64,000 nucleotides of DNA from Artemia franciscana (lineage: Eukaryota; Arthropoda; Branchiopoda; Anostraca; Artemiidae): assembly GCF_032884065.1 (NCBI RefSeq), contig NC_088873.1, positions 27,203,658 to 27,267,657 on the forward strand, in the 5' to 3' direction. Positions 11,641 to 24,165 of this stretch are shown in pieces (the first letter of the stretch is position 1; each line of letters begins with the position of its first letter). A model generated the notes under the pieces. That model saw only the letters and a program-made list of their open reading frames with translations. It was not told where the DNA came from and made no database searches. The translations under genes and the position numbers were made by a program.

Positions 11641-12648
11641 CTCTTTACTAGATAAAAAGTATTATGTTGATTGAGTGCTTCTTCGTATTTTAGTTATGAA
11701 AGGATACTTACAAAGTTTCTGAACGTAGATACGAAGTTTTTAGGATAAACTATCAATAAGTTAGTTGGAGACCAGTAATAATTGAGTTTGGTATTCGAGG
11801 ATAGCACATATCTTTCCTTTTAATTATTAGCTTTCCCAAATTACTCTTATTATGCGTAAGGGTTAGCATAGCCAGTAAGATAGGTATTATGCCCGTGTGT
11901 TACGTCTTGAGCTTATTTCATCATAGTGGCGTAATTTAACTGTCTCTGAGGTGGGGGAAGAGAACAAAGCTACACAGAAATCAGGACTGGAGAAAAATCT
12001 GTCTCTATACTAATTTTTTTGTAAATTCTGTAATTTTTGGTACACACTTTTTTGAATTTTATGGGAGACATGACCCCCTTTGTTCTCTCCAAAATTTTAA
12101 ACTTGTTTCACTGCTGTTCTGTTTCGTTGTATTACTCCCTAGCCTAGTACCAGATTTGTAGGTAAAAAAAATACTTGTCTTTTAATCTATCATATCAGTT
12201 GATCTCAACCTTCTTCGGACAGCACCAATAGCTTCATTTGGATTACTCCCACGTCTTTTGGACACTAATTCAGATCTATCATTTTGTGAATATTTTAAAA
12301 AAAAGATAAAATCTTTGTCCTTTTCCTTTGGCCAACCGTAAGATTAAAAGGGTGCTCCCAAACCGTGATTTGGAAGGATATGGACCAGTAGGAGCGGTAT
12401 TGTCGTTTAAGTCAAAGTCTTTCTCATTAGACATCCAAACATCTTGAGCTGGTTATTTTAAATAGCAATATGATTGATTAATTACTCAGGGGAGAGAGTT
12501 TAAAATAGCATCTGTGTGACTCTTTTGGGGGCTTAGAGATAGAATTTCTGCGTTAGCAGAAAATGTGATAGTCTCTATGAGGAATATACAAAATTTAAAG
12601 TTGCCAACGGCTGTTATAATTACTGGTTTGTTGCTGTGCCTTTCAAAA

Positions 12649-13120
12649 AATAATATGAAAAAAACTTCGTTTTCTTAAAGAGTTAAAGAGGCTGCGTCCC
12701 AAAGTCGAACCTTAAAACGTACAGGAATTAGAAGAGGCAGTTGGGGGGCTGCCGCCCCCCAAACCCCCAGCTTTTAAAGACTCTTTTGTACAGGTTTTTT
12801 GTTTTTTTGCTAACCCCCAGCTCTTGGCTTCGGAAAGGCCCTCTTTTAATTAACAAAAAATTGAAATGAATGAATAATGGAATAACTTCGAAAAATGTTA
12901 AACACAAGAGGACAGGAGAACCATTGCGCCGAAACTAGTAATTAGTAACAATGAAGTCCCCCCCCCAAAAAAAACCTGTACAAAAGAGTCTTTAAAAGCT
13001 GGGGGTTTGGGGGGCGGCAGCCCCCCAACTGCCTCTTCTAAGTCCTGTACGTTTTAAGGTTCGACTTTGGGACGCAGCCTCTTTAACTCTTTAAGAAAAC
13101 GAAGTTTTTTTCATATTATT
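12649..13120. mobile_element. Long-arm foldback element E, copy 1
   Basis: Inverted arms of about 152 bases (12649-12800 and 12967-13120) enclose a 166-base middle. The outer ends read 'aataatatgaaaaaaacttc' inward on both sides, and the arms match almost perfectly, including 'cagttggggggctgccgccc'. It encodes nothing and resembles a non-autonomous foldback/MITE. A second copy is at 42356-42850. Confidence 0.8.
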
Positions 13121-13139
13121 TCTGTACGTTTTTCTAGCG

Positions 13140-13500
13140 AAAAAAAAAGTAAATGAATTTTAAGTGGCTATGCGTGGTTTCTGGAAAACAGGGAAGGAGT
13201 TATCGGATCAAGCTGAAATTTCGCGGATAAGCTCCTGGGCCCTAGGGGACCTTAACTTGTGAATTTCAGCCCGATCGGACAACGTTAAAGGGGGGCTTGG
13301 GTTGACAGGTCGAAACTTTCGGCCAGATTTTCCCCATGAAGAAAAAGTTGGAGGGGGATGAAATTTTTCAGGTTTCTTAGTTGGAGCTCGGGCTACGAAA
13401 TGCATCCCTCCCCATCCGTCTGCGACCACTGGAACCGAAGATCGCTTAACATTGTCGTGTGTCGCCTCTTTATAGAGGCACGAGTGTGCCTCCTTGAAAA
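13140..13500 (-). repeat. Repeat F copy (adjacent to foldback E)
   Basis: The reverse complement matches 41325-41690 closely, including 'gaggcgacacacgacaatgt' and 'cgatcgggctgaaattcaca'. In both places F lies on the same side of foldback E, so E and F probably moved or were duplicated as one unit. The ORF across F is not gene-like. Confidence 0.75.
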
Positions 13501-13886
13501 GTGAATCAATAACTTAACAGTTATTCAAAATCAAAGCACTCTATATAGCAGTGCTGTTCAGAACACTATCATCATCATTTTCCAGCCAAGGAAAGGTCAT
13601 GGCATATCTTCTCAGAGGGGGAAGGGGAGAGAAGGGAGGTCACATATAATATCTGTTGAAATTTCATACACCCGAACAGACCTCCAGAACAAGTTGGTTG
13701 CACTGCATGCGTGTAATATTACTAGTTTTGTGAGATAGCACAATCATTTCCAGATTGTTCATAAGGTAACACACCATCTTGCTTGCCTTGAACTTTGTGA
13801 ACACAAAACAAAAACATAGTTAACACAGTCCAGGCTACTCAGAAAGGAGGGTCTCCCAAAAATAGACAATGCTGAACCTTGCGTAT

Positions 13887-13912
13887 AATAATAATAATAA
13901 TAATTATAATAA
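13887..13912. repeat. (TAA)n microsatellite
   Basis: Eight or so 'taa' units followed by AT-rich sequence. Confidence 0.8.
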
Positions 13913-14329
13913 CTGTGTAACGTGTAAATATAATTATAAAAAGTATAATAAGTGTAAAGCCAATAAACTGAAAGAGAAACATGTGCTATACTTTAATACC
14001 AAATTCAATGATTGGTATTCTTCAGCTAATTTATAGATCATTTGTCCCGAAAACCCCGTATCGATACCCAGAAACTGTAAAATTATTCTTTCATAACCTA
14101 ACAAAAAGAAACAACAATCATAGTCAACGCTACAGTTTTGACTTAATAAAGAGCAGTACCTCCATTGCCCCCTATCAGTGGCGTCAGTTGGGGGAGAAGG
14201 AGAAGGTTACAGGAAGTGGCACTTCATCCATTGGATGCTCTCCCTAGATTTTTAAAAATCCCCCTCCCCTAATTTTCTTGAATTGAAATCACTACCCCTA
14301 GGCATAACCTTAAAGAAACGATGGCCATA

Positions 14330-14640
14330 CGTTGGTAGGGAATGACTTATGCGATGTCTTATCTCGCAAATATGCCTTGACTGCAAATTTAGAGTTATAA
14401 TTGATTCAAATTTTTAAGATAGACTGACTTCAATTAGAAGGCTAAAAGATCCAAAAATGAGCTTCGAAAGGCGACATGACGAGTGCAGCCCCGAATACAC
14501 GATGTAGAATTATGTAAATAACCGTGTAAAACACAGGCAGCTTCATCGATATATTTCAATTGAAAGGTATTACACTTTTCTGAGATAAAAGTCGCACGAA
14601 TATTTTCAATCTTTATAACTGAAGAGAACTAAATGAGTTC
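14330..14640 (-). repeat. Repeat H, inverted copy
   Basis: The reverse complement contains 'attcggggctgcactcgtca' and 'gaagctcatttttggatctt', shared with 11030-11640. Confidence 0.6.
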
Positions 14641-15635
14641 TTTGAACCTGTAACCCCTGTAACTCGTAACATCTTCAATTTTTTTACTTAAGTTGGCATT
14701 TAGTACTTTCCGAGCTTGCTGATAAAAATCAGAGGCTAATTGTACTACATAGGCGTCAAAATCTAAACAAGCTAAGTGTATATTTCAAAAATTATTTACA
14801 AGCTACATCTTGATGAGGTCAAAACCAAGCATGGATTTAAAATACATGCGGAGGGCCAAAATTGAAGCCCATTCCATCCTTGGACTATCCCTCTAAGTAT
14901 CACACATATAGACATGTTGTAAAACTTTGACCCGTGACCCATCAGAGATTCATCAGAAAAGGTACATAAATGATTAAATTTTAATCGTCATATATCTTAA
15001 GATTACGATAAGAACTTATACCATATAGTCTACATATTCTTCAACATTCAAAATTGGAACTGAAGAGGTCCTTGAGCCTGATGATTCAAGGCTAATATTA
15101 TAATTATAAAAAAAAACACAAATGGTACTTTTTTTTACCAAAATCTGTATTTATGTTGCAATAGGAGGCATATATTGCAATATGAAGGTCCAAAGTCAAA
15201 ACAAATTAAGTAGGCTACATATCTAACAAACAGTGGATATGTTATGTCCTGTCAAAGAGAGTCCTGCGATGAATAGCAGTCTGTATGATTGAAGGGCCTG
15301 TTGGGTTCGTTCTCTCCCAGGTATAACTTCTTCCTATCCCACTTTAGCTCTTAAATAAAGATGATGTTCCTCTTCCAAACCGAGACTGTTTTGGAATTAT
15401 TTAGGGAAGTCCTTTAAATAATCTTGAATTGGCAATCGAAAGTCATCAAGGTTGTACTCAAAACCTACAAGTACACATTTTATGATATTTATGGCAGAAA
15501 AAGCCAGTGGCCCATGGCAGCAAACCAGAAAATAGCAAATGATAAATAAAACAATTGCTAAATAAATAAATAAAAAAAGTCTTGCAAAACGAGTGCAGGT
15601 AAAGAGTACAAGATATAATAAGAAATGGTAATATA

Positions 15636-15661
15636 ATAAGGTGGCAAATTTGCCACCTTAT
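15636..15661. other. Perfect 26-base palindrome
   Basis: 'ataaggtggcaaa' is followed directly by its reverse complement. A third half-copy 'ataaggtggcaaaa' comes right after in direct orientation. It could form a cruciform or be a dyad binding site. Confidence 0.85.
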
Positions 15662-16512
15662 AATAAGGTGGCAAAACTCTGCAACAAAGAAGCAGTTTAG
15701 ATAAGTACACCTCCAAACACAGAGTTTGCCTGAAAAGAGAGTTGGAATAAACTTTTGCTGGTGGCAGAGAATAGAAAGCGCAAAGAGCTCGCAAAAAAAA
15801 AACATTTTAGCGTCCGTGTATTCAACTTTGATGAACGTTTTTATTTGGGGTAGACACAAACATTGATTTTATAACCTTTCTGTCCCTTATAGAGGAGTAG
15901 AACCCTAAATCTTACAAAAAATAAGTGTTCCAAAAACAAAGAATCATAGATCACAGCGCTTAGTAGAAAAAAAAACCTTGACAGATTCCATCTTTGGCGT
16001 CCTTAAATTCCCACCCAAAGTCTTGGCAGTGTCATATTGCCAAGGCCAGATTTAAAGCTTTGACACTTCCAGACCCAAGCATTTTTGTTGCTCCGTAATC
16101 ATGCCATAGGAGGGAGGGTCAATTTTCCCTAAGAAACTAATATTTATGATGACGATTTTTATTTTATCGTAATATAGCATCATTTATGTTAGTAACTTGG
16201 GAATCGAATATTTGTGCATTGGGGGTATTAAGTAAATTAAATATACCAGCAAGGTTTTGGAAATAAGTTCAATCCATTGGTAGACAGAAACACAAATACG
16301 TGTACGCTGTATATATTATTTTGTAAATATGACTATATATCTTCAAAGCCAATTGAGCCTCCTTGCTTTTTTTCGGGCGAAAGTGTCTATCATGTCAACT
16401 TACGACATCTCTTGAATCAGCCTCCCCTTCTCTTGAGTCGGCCAAGTGGGCCTATTGGTAAATCCTGGCTTGCATATTGTTATGATATTTTGTAGTTTTT
16501 CCCGGGTCCCTT

Positions 16513-16704
16513 TTGTTCAAGAAAGCTCATGAAACAGGAATACCACTTAAAGACGGAAAATTCCTAAGCCACTTAATAGTTACGGCTGCGGACAAATGTT
16601 GGCTGTATGAAGGATTTAATTTCAAAAAAGCAGTTCGTCAGGAAAACGCAATATTTAGGAATAATCAAACTTCTCCTTCAATTTTAACGCCTAAATTGTA
16701 CTGA
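16513..16704 (+). CDS. Unassigned ORF, possible exon or element fragment
   Basis: A 63-codon open stretch including GKFLSHLIVTAADKCWLYEG and KKAVRQENAIFRNNQ. Composition is balanced and protein-like, unlike the AT-driven ORFs around it. An acceptor-like 'cccttttgttcaag' lies just inside the 5' end. I do not recognise the family and see no partner exon. Confidence 0.25.
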   Translation: MFKKAHETGIPLKDGKFLSHLIVTAADKCWLYEGFNFKKAVRQENAIFRNNQTSPSILTPKLY

Positions 16705-19369
16705 AGAAGCGCCTTATTGAGATGTTAGAAAAAAAGTTTGGAAAGCCTTTGTCAACACTATTTTGCTCCCAAGTAGTGTCTATTAGTATTATGTTTTTGA
16801 CTCTTCATTAATAATTATCAAAGAGGAAAGCAGGGATTTTTTTCACTGACACACTTGAAAAGCAGAGATCCTGTAGCCAGGGCCAAGGGAACCTCAGCGG
16901 AAACAAATAATTTTAGAAACAAATCTAGTTGTATTGATTCGTGACGTCTAGTCTGTTTAAGACAACAAAACAGAACTTTTTTTTATATATTTGACCTCGG
17001 TAGCCTATGCATACTAACAGCTGCAACAAATAAATCATGAAATTATTTATTTAATAACACGGTGGATTAAGATAACTGCTTATACATGGCGTCTACAGGA
17101 TGGAGGTTAGAATGGCTTCATTCCGATAGAAAAACCAACAATCATGCACACTTCCAATCCTCTACTCCAACTTTCTATCTTTACTCTGACTGATCAGTTA
17201 TTATCACTCGGTGAACACATTATTGGCACATTAGCGGTGCATAACTTTGGTCCTTCCCCAAATTGTAATTAAAGTTTGACTTGGACATGCTTTAAAATGC
17301 TAGAAATTTCCTAAAAATTGTCTTAATCTTATTAGAGAGAATTTCCAAAGACAATTATTTTCTTACCTCCCCCAAACAGAAACTGAAACGAGGTTCTACA
17401 AATAAATAAATTAGTCGACACTCCAGTTCTCAGTAACGTAGCCAGCGAGTAGTTTGAAGGTCCCAATCCCAGTTCCCCAGAAACTTACATTCATATTAGA
17501 TGCAAATATTATTTCTTATTAAATAATCTCCGTTCAAAATACTGTTGGTAATAGAATACCCCCCCCCTTCTCCAATAAAAACCTGACCATACCAAAGCAG
17601 CCTCTGCATTTCCCCCGTTGCTTTCCAATTGTAAATTTCAAACGCCCCCTAGTTTTCTGTATTATATGCCATTTAATGATGTGTATTGTTTTCGATGGCA
17701 TAAAAACATTTCGTTTGATTCAGAGGAAGACACATTGATAAAATATCGGATCAGAAAAACAGAGTTGTCATAGAAACTAGAAAATACAAAATAGCATTTC
17801 GTGAGATGGATTCTCAAATGCGAGGATATTACGGTACTAATCACTGATAACAATGGAAAAGATTGACAGTTTTCAGAAATGAAAAGAACTAGTAAACACG
17901 CAACATCAAAATGTCAAATCAGGATAATCTTCACAGTCTATATTTTACTTTACAATTAAAGAAAAAAGAAAACCTGTCTGATATTTTGGTAAGACAATTA
18001 CTGATGTTAGTTTTTTTAATGCCACTTAGTGTAATTTTTAATTGTAATCTCCTTTTTTTACGATTTCATTATTATCCACCGAAAACGGCTGATGATTATT
18101 TACAGGATTTCAAGTCTGGTCACCAGTCTCGCATAACACGCGAGTCTCACTATTTTGCAAAAGTATGATAAGTTCCTAGGGACAAAGCGTGGTTTAGCCA
18201 TTAGAAGCATGGAAATGTCCTTGAATTGGCAGACATAGGGATATGTAAGCAGAAGATGGAATTTCTAAGAAGAAGTGCTTGATTTGATAGGGTGAATTAC
18301 TCTAGAGGTGACAATCTTTTTTCCAACAAAGCTGTATAGTGAAGACTACCACTTGCCGGACAGATTTTCGTTAATATTTAAGAAAAGAGTACTTGATCTA
18401 GGTGAATGAAGCTCTTGGAACTTTCAGTAAGTAAATGTTTGAGTTGATTCCATAAAATTCCATTTACATAGATCAAGCATTTTCCATAAAATCTTAAAGG
18501 AAAGTTGGTTCGGAAAACAATCATCTACCCTTGGCTACTATTTTCTTATCTTATTATATATTCTTACCTATTTTTTCCCAATTTTTGCTCCGCAGAATAT
18601 CCAGATATAGTGAGTTAATTCAAATTTTGGTAGATGGTTCCACAGTAGCTTACGTAAACAGTTGCTTTCCAGATCAGCAGTTCATAGAAATTTCGTTGCA
18701 GTAGACGTGTCATGCAATTTCACTGGTGATGGTGGATTTTGAAATATGAGGGAGCCTTAAAATTTCAAGGGTGTTCGTGTTTTGAATCCTGGGACTTTTT
18801 CTCCGATTTTCTTTGTTGATAGTTGCTGTGGAACTTCAGCTTCTAAAAGCTCAAAGTGTCCAGTTCCTCGTGCCCTTTGAATGACTGCAGCCTTCTCAAG
18901 ACCAGAGCACAATTTGCACTTTACTGAAAAAAATAACAAAAAAAAAAAAATTACCGTGCATCGTTAGTTTAGTTAACATATTCTGATATTTATTTCTTAA
19001 AAGTTTTGATGATTTTTTTATGAAAGTAAGAAAAGCGAAAACATTTTAAACGTATTTTGTTTTCAGTAAAGCGGAAATTGTGTTCTGGTCTTGAGAAGGC
19101 AGGGGGGTTATCAGCCCTACTTATGCTAATTTTTGCCCGTTTTGAGTTTCATTTATTTCTCATTTATTAATCACTATCAATCACTTGATCGTGATTTGCG
19201 GTAGTTTCACGCTTGGAAGATTATTTGACATTATTTCTGCTCATTCTTGGTTTAATGGAGTTCTTTACTTTTCTTTGGAAAACGTGTTTCGTGGAATAAG
19301 TTCTTTAACTTAATTTCTGTTAGTTTTTTTTTATTGAAATAGTCTTTTCATGGAACAAAAATAATATTT

Positions 19370-20280
19370 TATATCTTTTCAGTATTAGAATGCAAATATT
19401 TTCTTTTGGTTAGTTCAACATCCCTCACAACAAGCCCTGTTAACTTCAACTTTACACGCCTAACAGTTCCTAAGATATTGCTGTTACACTCTTTTGACAA
19501 CCTGCATACAGAGGGCCTGTCCTGATTCAGTTCATAGTCTCCCTCAAAAATTCTTGAAAACTTCTCCTTCATGCCCATTGGCATAATTTTAAATAGCAGT
19601 CAGAGTAGTAGTGTTAATATTACTAGCAATGGTATTGAATAGCGGTAGTACTGCTAGCAGCAGTAGTATTAACCTTTTGCCTTTCGGTCAGTTGAACATC
19701 CTTCTCATCAAGTCCTGGAAGTTTCAAGTTAATACAATTAGCCATTGCTGATATGTCCTTTTGATAACATGAATGTTTATATACTTCTTGAAATTTTTCT
19801 CATTGCTCTTAGTTGCAATAGAAGTAGTAGTAGTAGTAATAAATGTAGCAGTAACAGTCGTATTCTGTAGTAGTAGGCACATATTGCCTTTTGATGACAT
19901 GATTTTCCTCTTTAAGTATTCTCTGAAAGTATCAGTTCACTACCCAAATCAACTATTGAGATACGCTATTTTGACAATGTGTATGCACATAGCGTCTTCT
20001 GATTTAGTTCAAATTTCTCCTTAATCCTGTAAATGAAGTAGTGTGGTAGTAGTAGCGGTGGTAGTTGTAGTAGTATTGACAGCATTCAAATTTTGCCTTT
20101 TTGATCGCCTTCCTTATCATTTCCTGAATTTTCCAAATTAATATACTCAGTTATTCCTGTGTTATACCCTTTTGACAGACCGTATACACATAACTTGTTT
20201 TGCTTTTGTTTAACATTCCCCTCAACATTCTCTGAAAGACTCACCTGAATACCCTTCGCCTTTTTGTAAAGTAAAGTTTA
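19370..20280 (-). repeat. Repeat C degenerate tandem array
   Basis: Repeated blocks 'gttagttcaacatcc' (near 19409 and 19687) and 'ttttgacaacctgcatacag' (near 19492, 19971 and 20169) alternate with (AGT)n-like tracts. It is the inverse of the C part at 10490-10930. Confidence 0.65.
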
Positions 20281-21346
20281 AACTTGCATACCTTTCTCAA
20301 TAACATATACAATGTGTAAACAATGAACGAATTGCCTAACTGACAGCCCTTGTCCTGAGGACTGTGGGGAGGTTGACATCCCCAATACTGGACCTTTCAA
20401 CAATGCTGAATAAAATGGATCTCTTAAAATTTTGATCAGATACATTTTTGAGAATGATTAGCTTCTGGGGGGGGGGCTGACATCCCCCTATTCACTTTTG
20501 ACTCTTAAAAGTTGATTCTTAATTAAGTCTAAAATGTTTGTACTTTTTTAACCTTTAATCAATAAAAAAAAAAAACTTTAAGGAATAAATATCAGTATAT
20601 GTATACTAAACTGACAATCCACAACCATTTTTTCACTAAAGTGTAAATTATGTTCTAGTCTTGAGAAGGTATGGGGATTGTCAAAGACATAATTTTCAAA
20701 CCTTTCAACGACGCCGAACAAAATGTCTATCTCAAAATTTTGATTTGTTGTGTTTTAGGAATTGATGGGCGTCAATTGCCCTTCAATTACTTCTACCAAT
20801 GAAAAGGGCACTAGCCCTTTCAATTTCCAATCGAAGGAGGCTTTTTTGAAGTTTCTACGACAAAAAATGACCGTTTCAAAATTTGCATCAGATGCATTTC
20901 GGGAAAATATAAGGTTTGGACTGGGTATCCATCCTTCGATCATATTCAAGACACTGGAACTTTTGACTACCAATCCAATGAGCCCCTTCCGAAGTTTATA
21001 CGATCACCCTTTCTATATAAGCCTTATATGCCCCAAGAGAATAACTTACAACCCTTGCCATGAGGGCTATGGGGGAGGGGTTGTTATTCTCAAAGATATA
21101 ATGTCTCGACCTTTCAAGTACGTTGAACAAGATGGCTATCTTAAAATTTTGATAGGATGTATTTGGGGAAATGATGGGCGTTGGAGGGGGGTTAGTTGCC
21201 CTCCCATTACTTTTAACTATTAAAAAGGGTACTAGCCCTTTTAGTTTCCAATCGAACGGGTTCTTTTCAAAGTTTCTGCGACAGCAAATGGTCATCTCAG
21301 TTTCAAAATTTGTTCCCCCTCCAACGTTTATACAACCACCCTTTCC

Positions 21347-21350
21347 ATAT

Positions 21351-21434
<84 letters not shown>
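21347..21434. repeat. (TA)n microsatellite inside repeat A
   Basis: About 88 bases of near-pure TA dinucleotide. Confidence 0.95.
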
Positions 21435-21438
<4 letters not shown>

Positions 21439-21791
21439 ACACGCCCCCAGGGCATAACTTACAACCCTTGCCCTGAGGGATTTTTTGGGGGGGATGTCAT
21501 CTTCAAAGACATAGTTTTCGGACCTTCCAATTACGTTGAACAATATGGCTATCTCAAAATTTTGATTGGATGTATGTGGGAAACGGTTGGCTTCGTTTCC
21601 ACCCTCCCATCACTCTGAATCTTTGAAAGGGCAATACAACTTCTGATTACCAAACCAATGAGCCCCCTCCGAAGTTTATACAATCACCCTTTCTACATAT
21701 ACCTTATATTCCCCCTGTGATAAACTTACAACCCTTGCCCTGAGAGCTCTTGGAGGGTTGTCATCCTCCAAGAAATAATTTACGGACCTTT

Positions 21792-22148
21792 CATTTATGT
21801 TGAACCAAATGGCTATCTCAAAATTTTGATAGGATGTATTTGGAAAAATGGTGGGTGTGGGAGGGGGTTACTTGCCCTCCAATCAATTTTGACTATCAAA
21901 AAGGACACTTCATTTACGTTGAACCAAATGGCTATCTCAAAATTTTGATAGGATGTATTTGGAAAAATGGTGGGCGTGTGAGGGGGTTACTTGCCCTCCA
22001 ATCAATTTTGACTATCAAAAAGGACACTTCATTTACGTTAAACCAAATGACTATCTCAAAATTTTGATAGGATGTATTTGGAAAAATGGTGGGTGTGGGA
22101 GGGGGTTACTTGCCCTTCAATCAATTTTGACTATCAAAAAGGACACTA
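21792..22148 (+). repeat. Three tandem copies of a 119-bp unit
   Basis: Units start at 21792, 21911 and 22030 and are almost identical, each beginning 'catttacgttgaaccaaatg' or with one or two changes. Far less diverged than the surrounding repeat A, so a recent local amplification. 119 is not a multiple of 3. Confidence 0.9.
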
Positions 22149-22664
22149 TACCTTTCAATTTTTAATCGAATGAGCCTTTTTAGAAGTTTCTACGACAACA
22201 AATAGCCATCTCAAAATTTCTATCAGATATATTTCGGGAAAATACGAGGTGTGTGTGTGGGGGGGGGGCTATCCACCCTCCCATCCCTCTAAATCTCTAA
22301 AAGGGCAATGGAACTTCTGATTAGCAATCCAATAAGCACCCTCAGAAGTTTATACAATCACCCTTTCTATATAAACCTGATATGCCCCCAGGGCATAACT
22401 TACAACCCTTGCCCTAAGGGTTGTAGTGGGGGTGTCATACTCAAACACATAATTACCTAACCAATCAACTACGTTGAACAAACCGCTTATATCAAAATTT
22501 TGATTGGATGTGCTTGGGGAAATGGTGGGCGTGGGAGGGGTAAGTTGCCCTCCAATGACTTTCGACTCTTAAAATTGTTCTGGTCCTTTCAATTGACAAC
22601 TCCTTTGATACGAATCACCCTGTTCTACCCCCCCCCCCCCCAAAAAAAAAAAAAACACTAGCGC

Positions 22665-23610
22665 TGCCTATGGTCGACCAATTTCTCATTTTATCAGAAT
22701 TTAGTAAAATTTTTGAAACGACAGACTTCTGTCGTTTCTTGATTAAAAAAAAACAAACAATTTTACCATTACAATCAGTTTGGTTTTCGCCCTAAAAAGC
22801 CAACAAAATATGCTTGCATGGCCTTGCTAAATTTCAACTACAAGGCACTTGATGAGGTTAGAATTCCATCTGCAATTTTCTTAATGTCAGAAAAGTGTTT
22901 GACAGCATATCACACGCTATCCTACTCTCCATGATGGAACACATAGGGACATAAGGAAACAGCTATCATTGGTTTGAAACTTATTTATCTGAAAGGTGTA
23001 TCAGTATTGACCCAAGCTTCAAGATTAATTCTGTGTTGATGTTAGTGTCCCTCAATGGTCTATTCTAGGGCCTGTTTTATTCCTTATATTCATCAATGAT
23101 CTTTTCATTGGTGTATCTGAACTAACTAAACGAAGTTACTGCAGTATTCGTGATCACAATTTTGTCCTACCTAGTGAGATAGCTCAAGATCCGGTGCTAT
23201 TCGCACTTGCAGATGATAATACTTTTGGGTGTGCAGAAATTACGGAATCTTCCCTTATCATGAAAATGTTCCTAGAAGGTTCCTAGAAAGAACCTTTGCT
23301 TGGTTCAATGCAAATCGCCTCACCCTAAATGTATCTAAATCTGTTCTACTTATTTTTTCAAGATCAGGTACTTATTGTCCTTTGATTCAAACGATTTCTG
23401 CTACTCATAGTGGTCCGATTCCTGAGTATTTCATCAGACGAAAATCTTTCTTTTAAACATCACTATGCTCTTGTCAAACTTAAGCTCTCCAGAAACCTTG
23501 GAGTTCTTCGGAAGCTTCGTATCTGTTTTCCTGGTTCAATAATAAAGATCCTCTTTCACTCTCTCATTCAACCTTATATGTACTGCTGTCCAACAGTATG
23601 ACTATCAACA
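22665..23610 (+). pseudogene. CR1/Jockey-like LINE RT remnant
   Basis: The plus strand shows non-LTR RT blocks in order with frameshifts: GRPIS, FSKIFE, QFGFRPKKPTKYA (FGFR motif), KVFDSISHAILLSMMEHIG, LADDN (catalytic region), TFAWFNANRLTLNVSKSVLL, then SDENLSFKHHYALVKLKLSR and ILFHSLIQPYMYCCPTV. This order is typical of CR1/Jockey-type RT and C-terminus. Many stops are present and the endonuclease is not found. Confidence 0.8.
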
Positions 23611-24165
23611 TTCTCTTCTTTTACCGTCCCTTTCTTCAAAATATATAATACAGCAATTAAATTACGATCTGATGTGACAAAGGGGCGTAATTTGCTATGG
23701 GACAGGGGGGAGGGGTAGCAACTGCCCCTCCCATACCTTGGTTTGCCCCCCAGCTGAAATTTAGTTTTTCTCCAAAATCTTGTCAAAACTAAGATAAACC
23801 TGCATGATTCAAGCATCAACAGAAACCGATCAGTTTTTTAGATCACTGTTTCCTTGGTTCAAAACTAAGATCCTCTTTCACTCTCTCATTCAACCTTATA
23901 TGTACTACTGTCCAACAGTATGACTATCAACATTCTCTTCTTTTACCCTACCTGTCTTCAAAATATATAACACAGCAATTAAATTAGCATATGAGGTTAT
24001 AAAGGGGCGCAATTTGCTATGGGGCAGGGGGGGGGGGGTAGCAAATACCCCTCCCAGCCCTTGTTTGCCTCCCTAGCTGAAATTTATTTTTTTCCAAAAT
24101 CTTGTCAAAACTAAGATAAAACCTGCATGATTCAAGCATCAACAGAAACAGATCAGTTTTTTTTT
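23528..24165 (+). repeat. ~320-bp direct duplication of the LINE 3' end
   Basis: 23528-23843 and 23851-24165 share 'ctctttcactctctcattca', 'tgactatcaacattctcttc' and a G-run followed by 'tagcaa'. They differ by scattered substitutions. The second copy contains a longer G run. Confidence 0.8.

Larger units (their letters stand above)
15010..19360. other. Mostly featureless stretch
   Basis: AT-rich DNA with short A and C runs, a 26-base palindrome, one unassigned ORF (16513) and a decayed repeat A piece (about 18750-18940, minus). The 133-codon ORF at 15458-15859 is hydrophobic and AT-driven, with no motif. No exon is supportable. Confidence 0.45.
20330..22620 (+). repeat. Repeat A tandem array
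   Basis: At least five copies in direct orientation, each with 'acaacccttgccctgagg', 'tggctatctcaaaattttga' and 'aaagggcactagccctttca' or variants. The ORFs of 60-153 codons here are translations of the repeat in different frames and are not genes. Confidence 0.8.

Noticed and set aside
15458..15859. 133-codon hydrophobic minus-strand ORF, possible membrane protein
   Set aside because: F/L/C-rich composition follows from AT-rich sequence. No start context, motif or homologue pattern.
18757..18939. Candidate terminal exon on the minus strand with CKLC motif and an acceptor-like 'tttttttcag'
   Set aside because: The text 'cttgagaagg' and what follows parallels repeat A in order, and similar copies lie at 19062 and 20637. 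It is best explained as a decayed repeat A piece.
20762..21223. 153-codon plus-strand ORF
   Set aside because: It is the repeat A array read through. Overlapping ORFs on the opposite strand are equally long and the same text recurs in other frames elsewhere.
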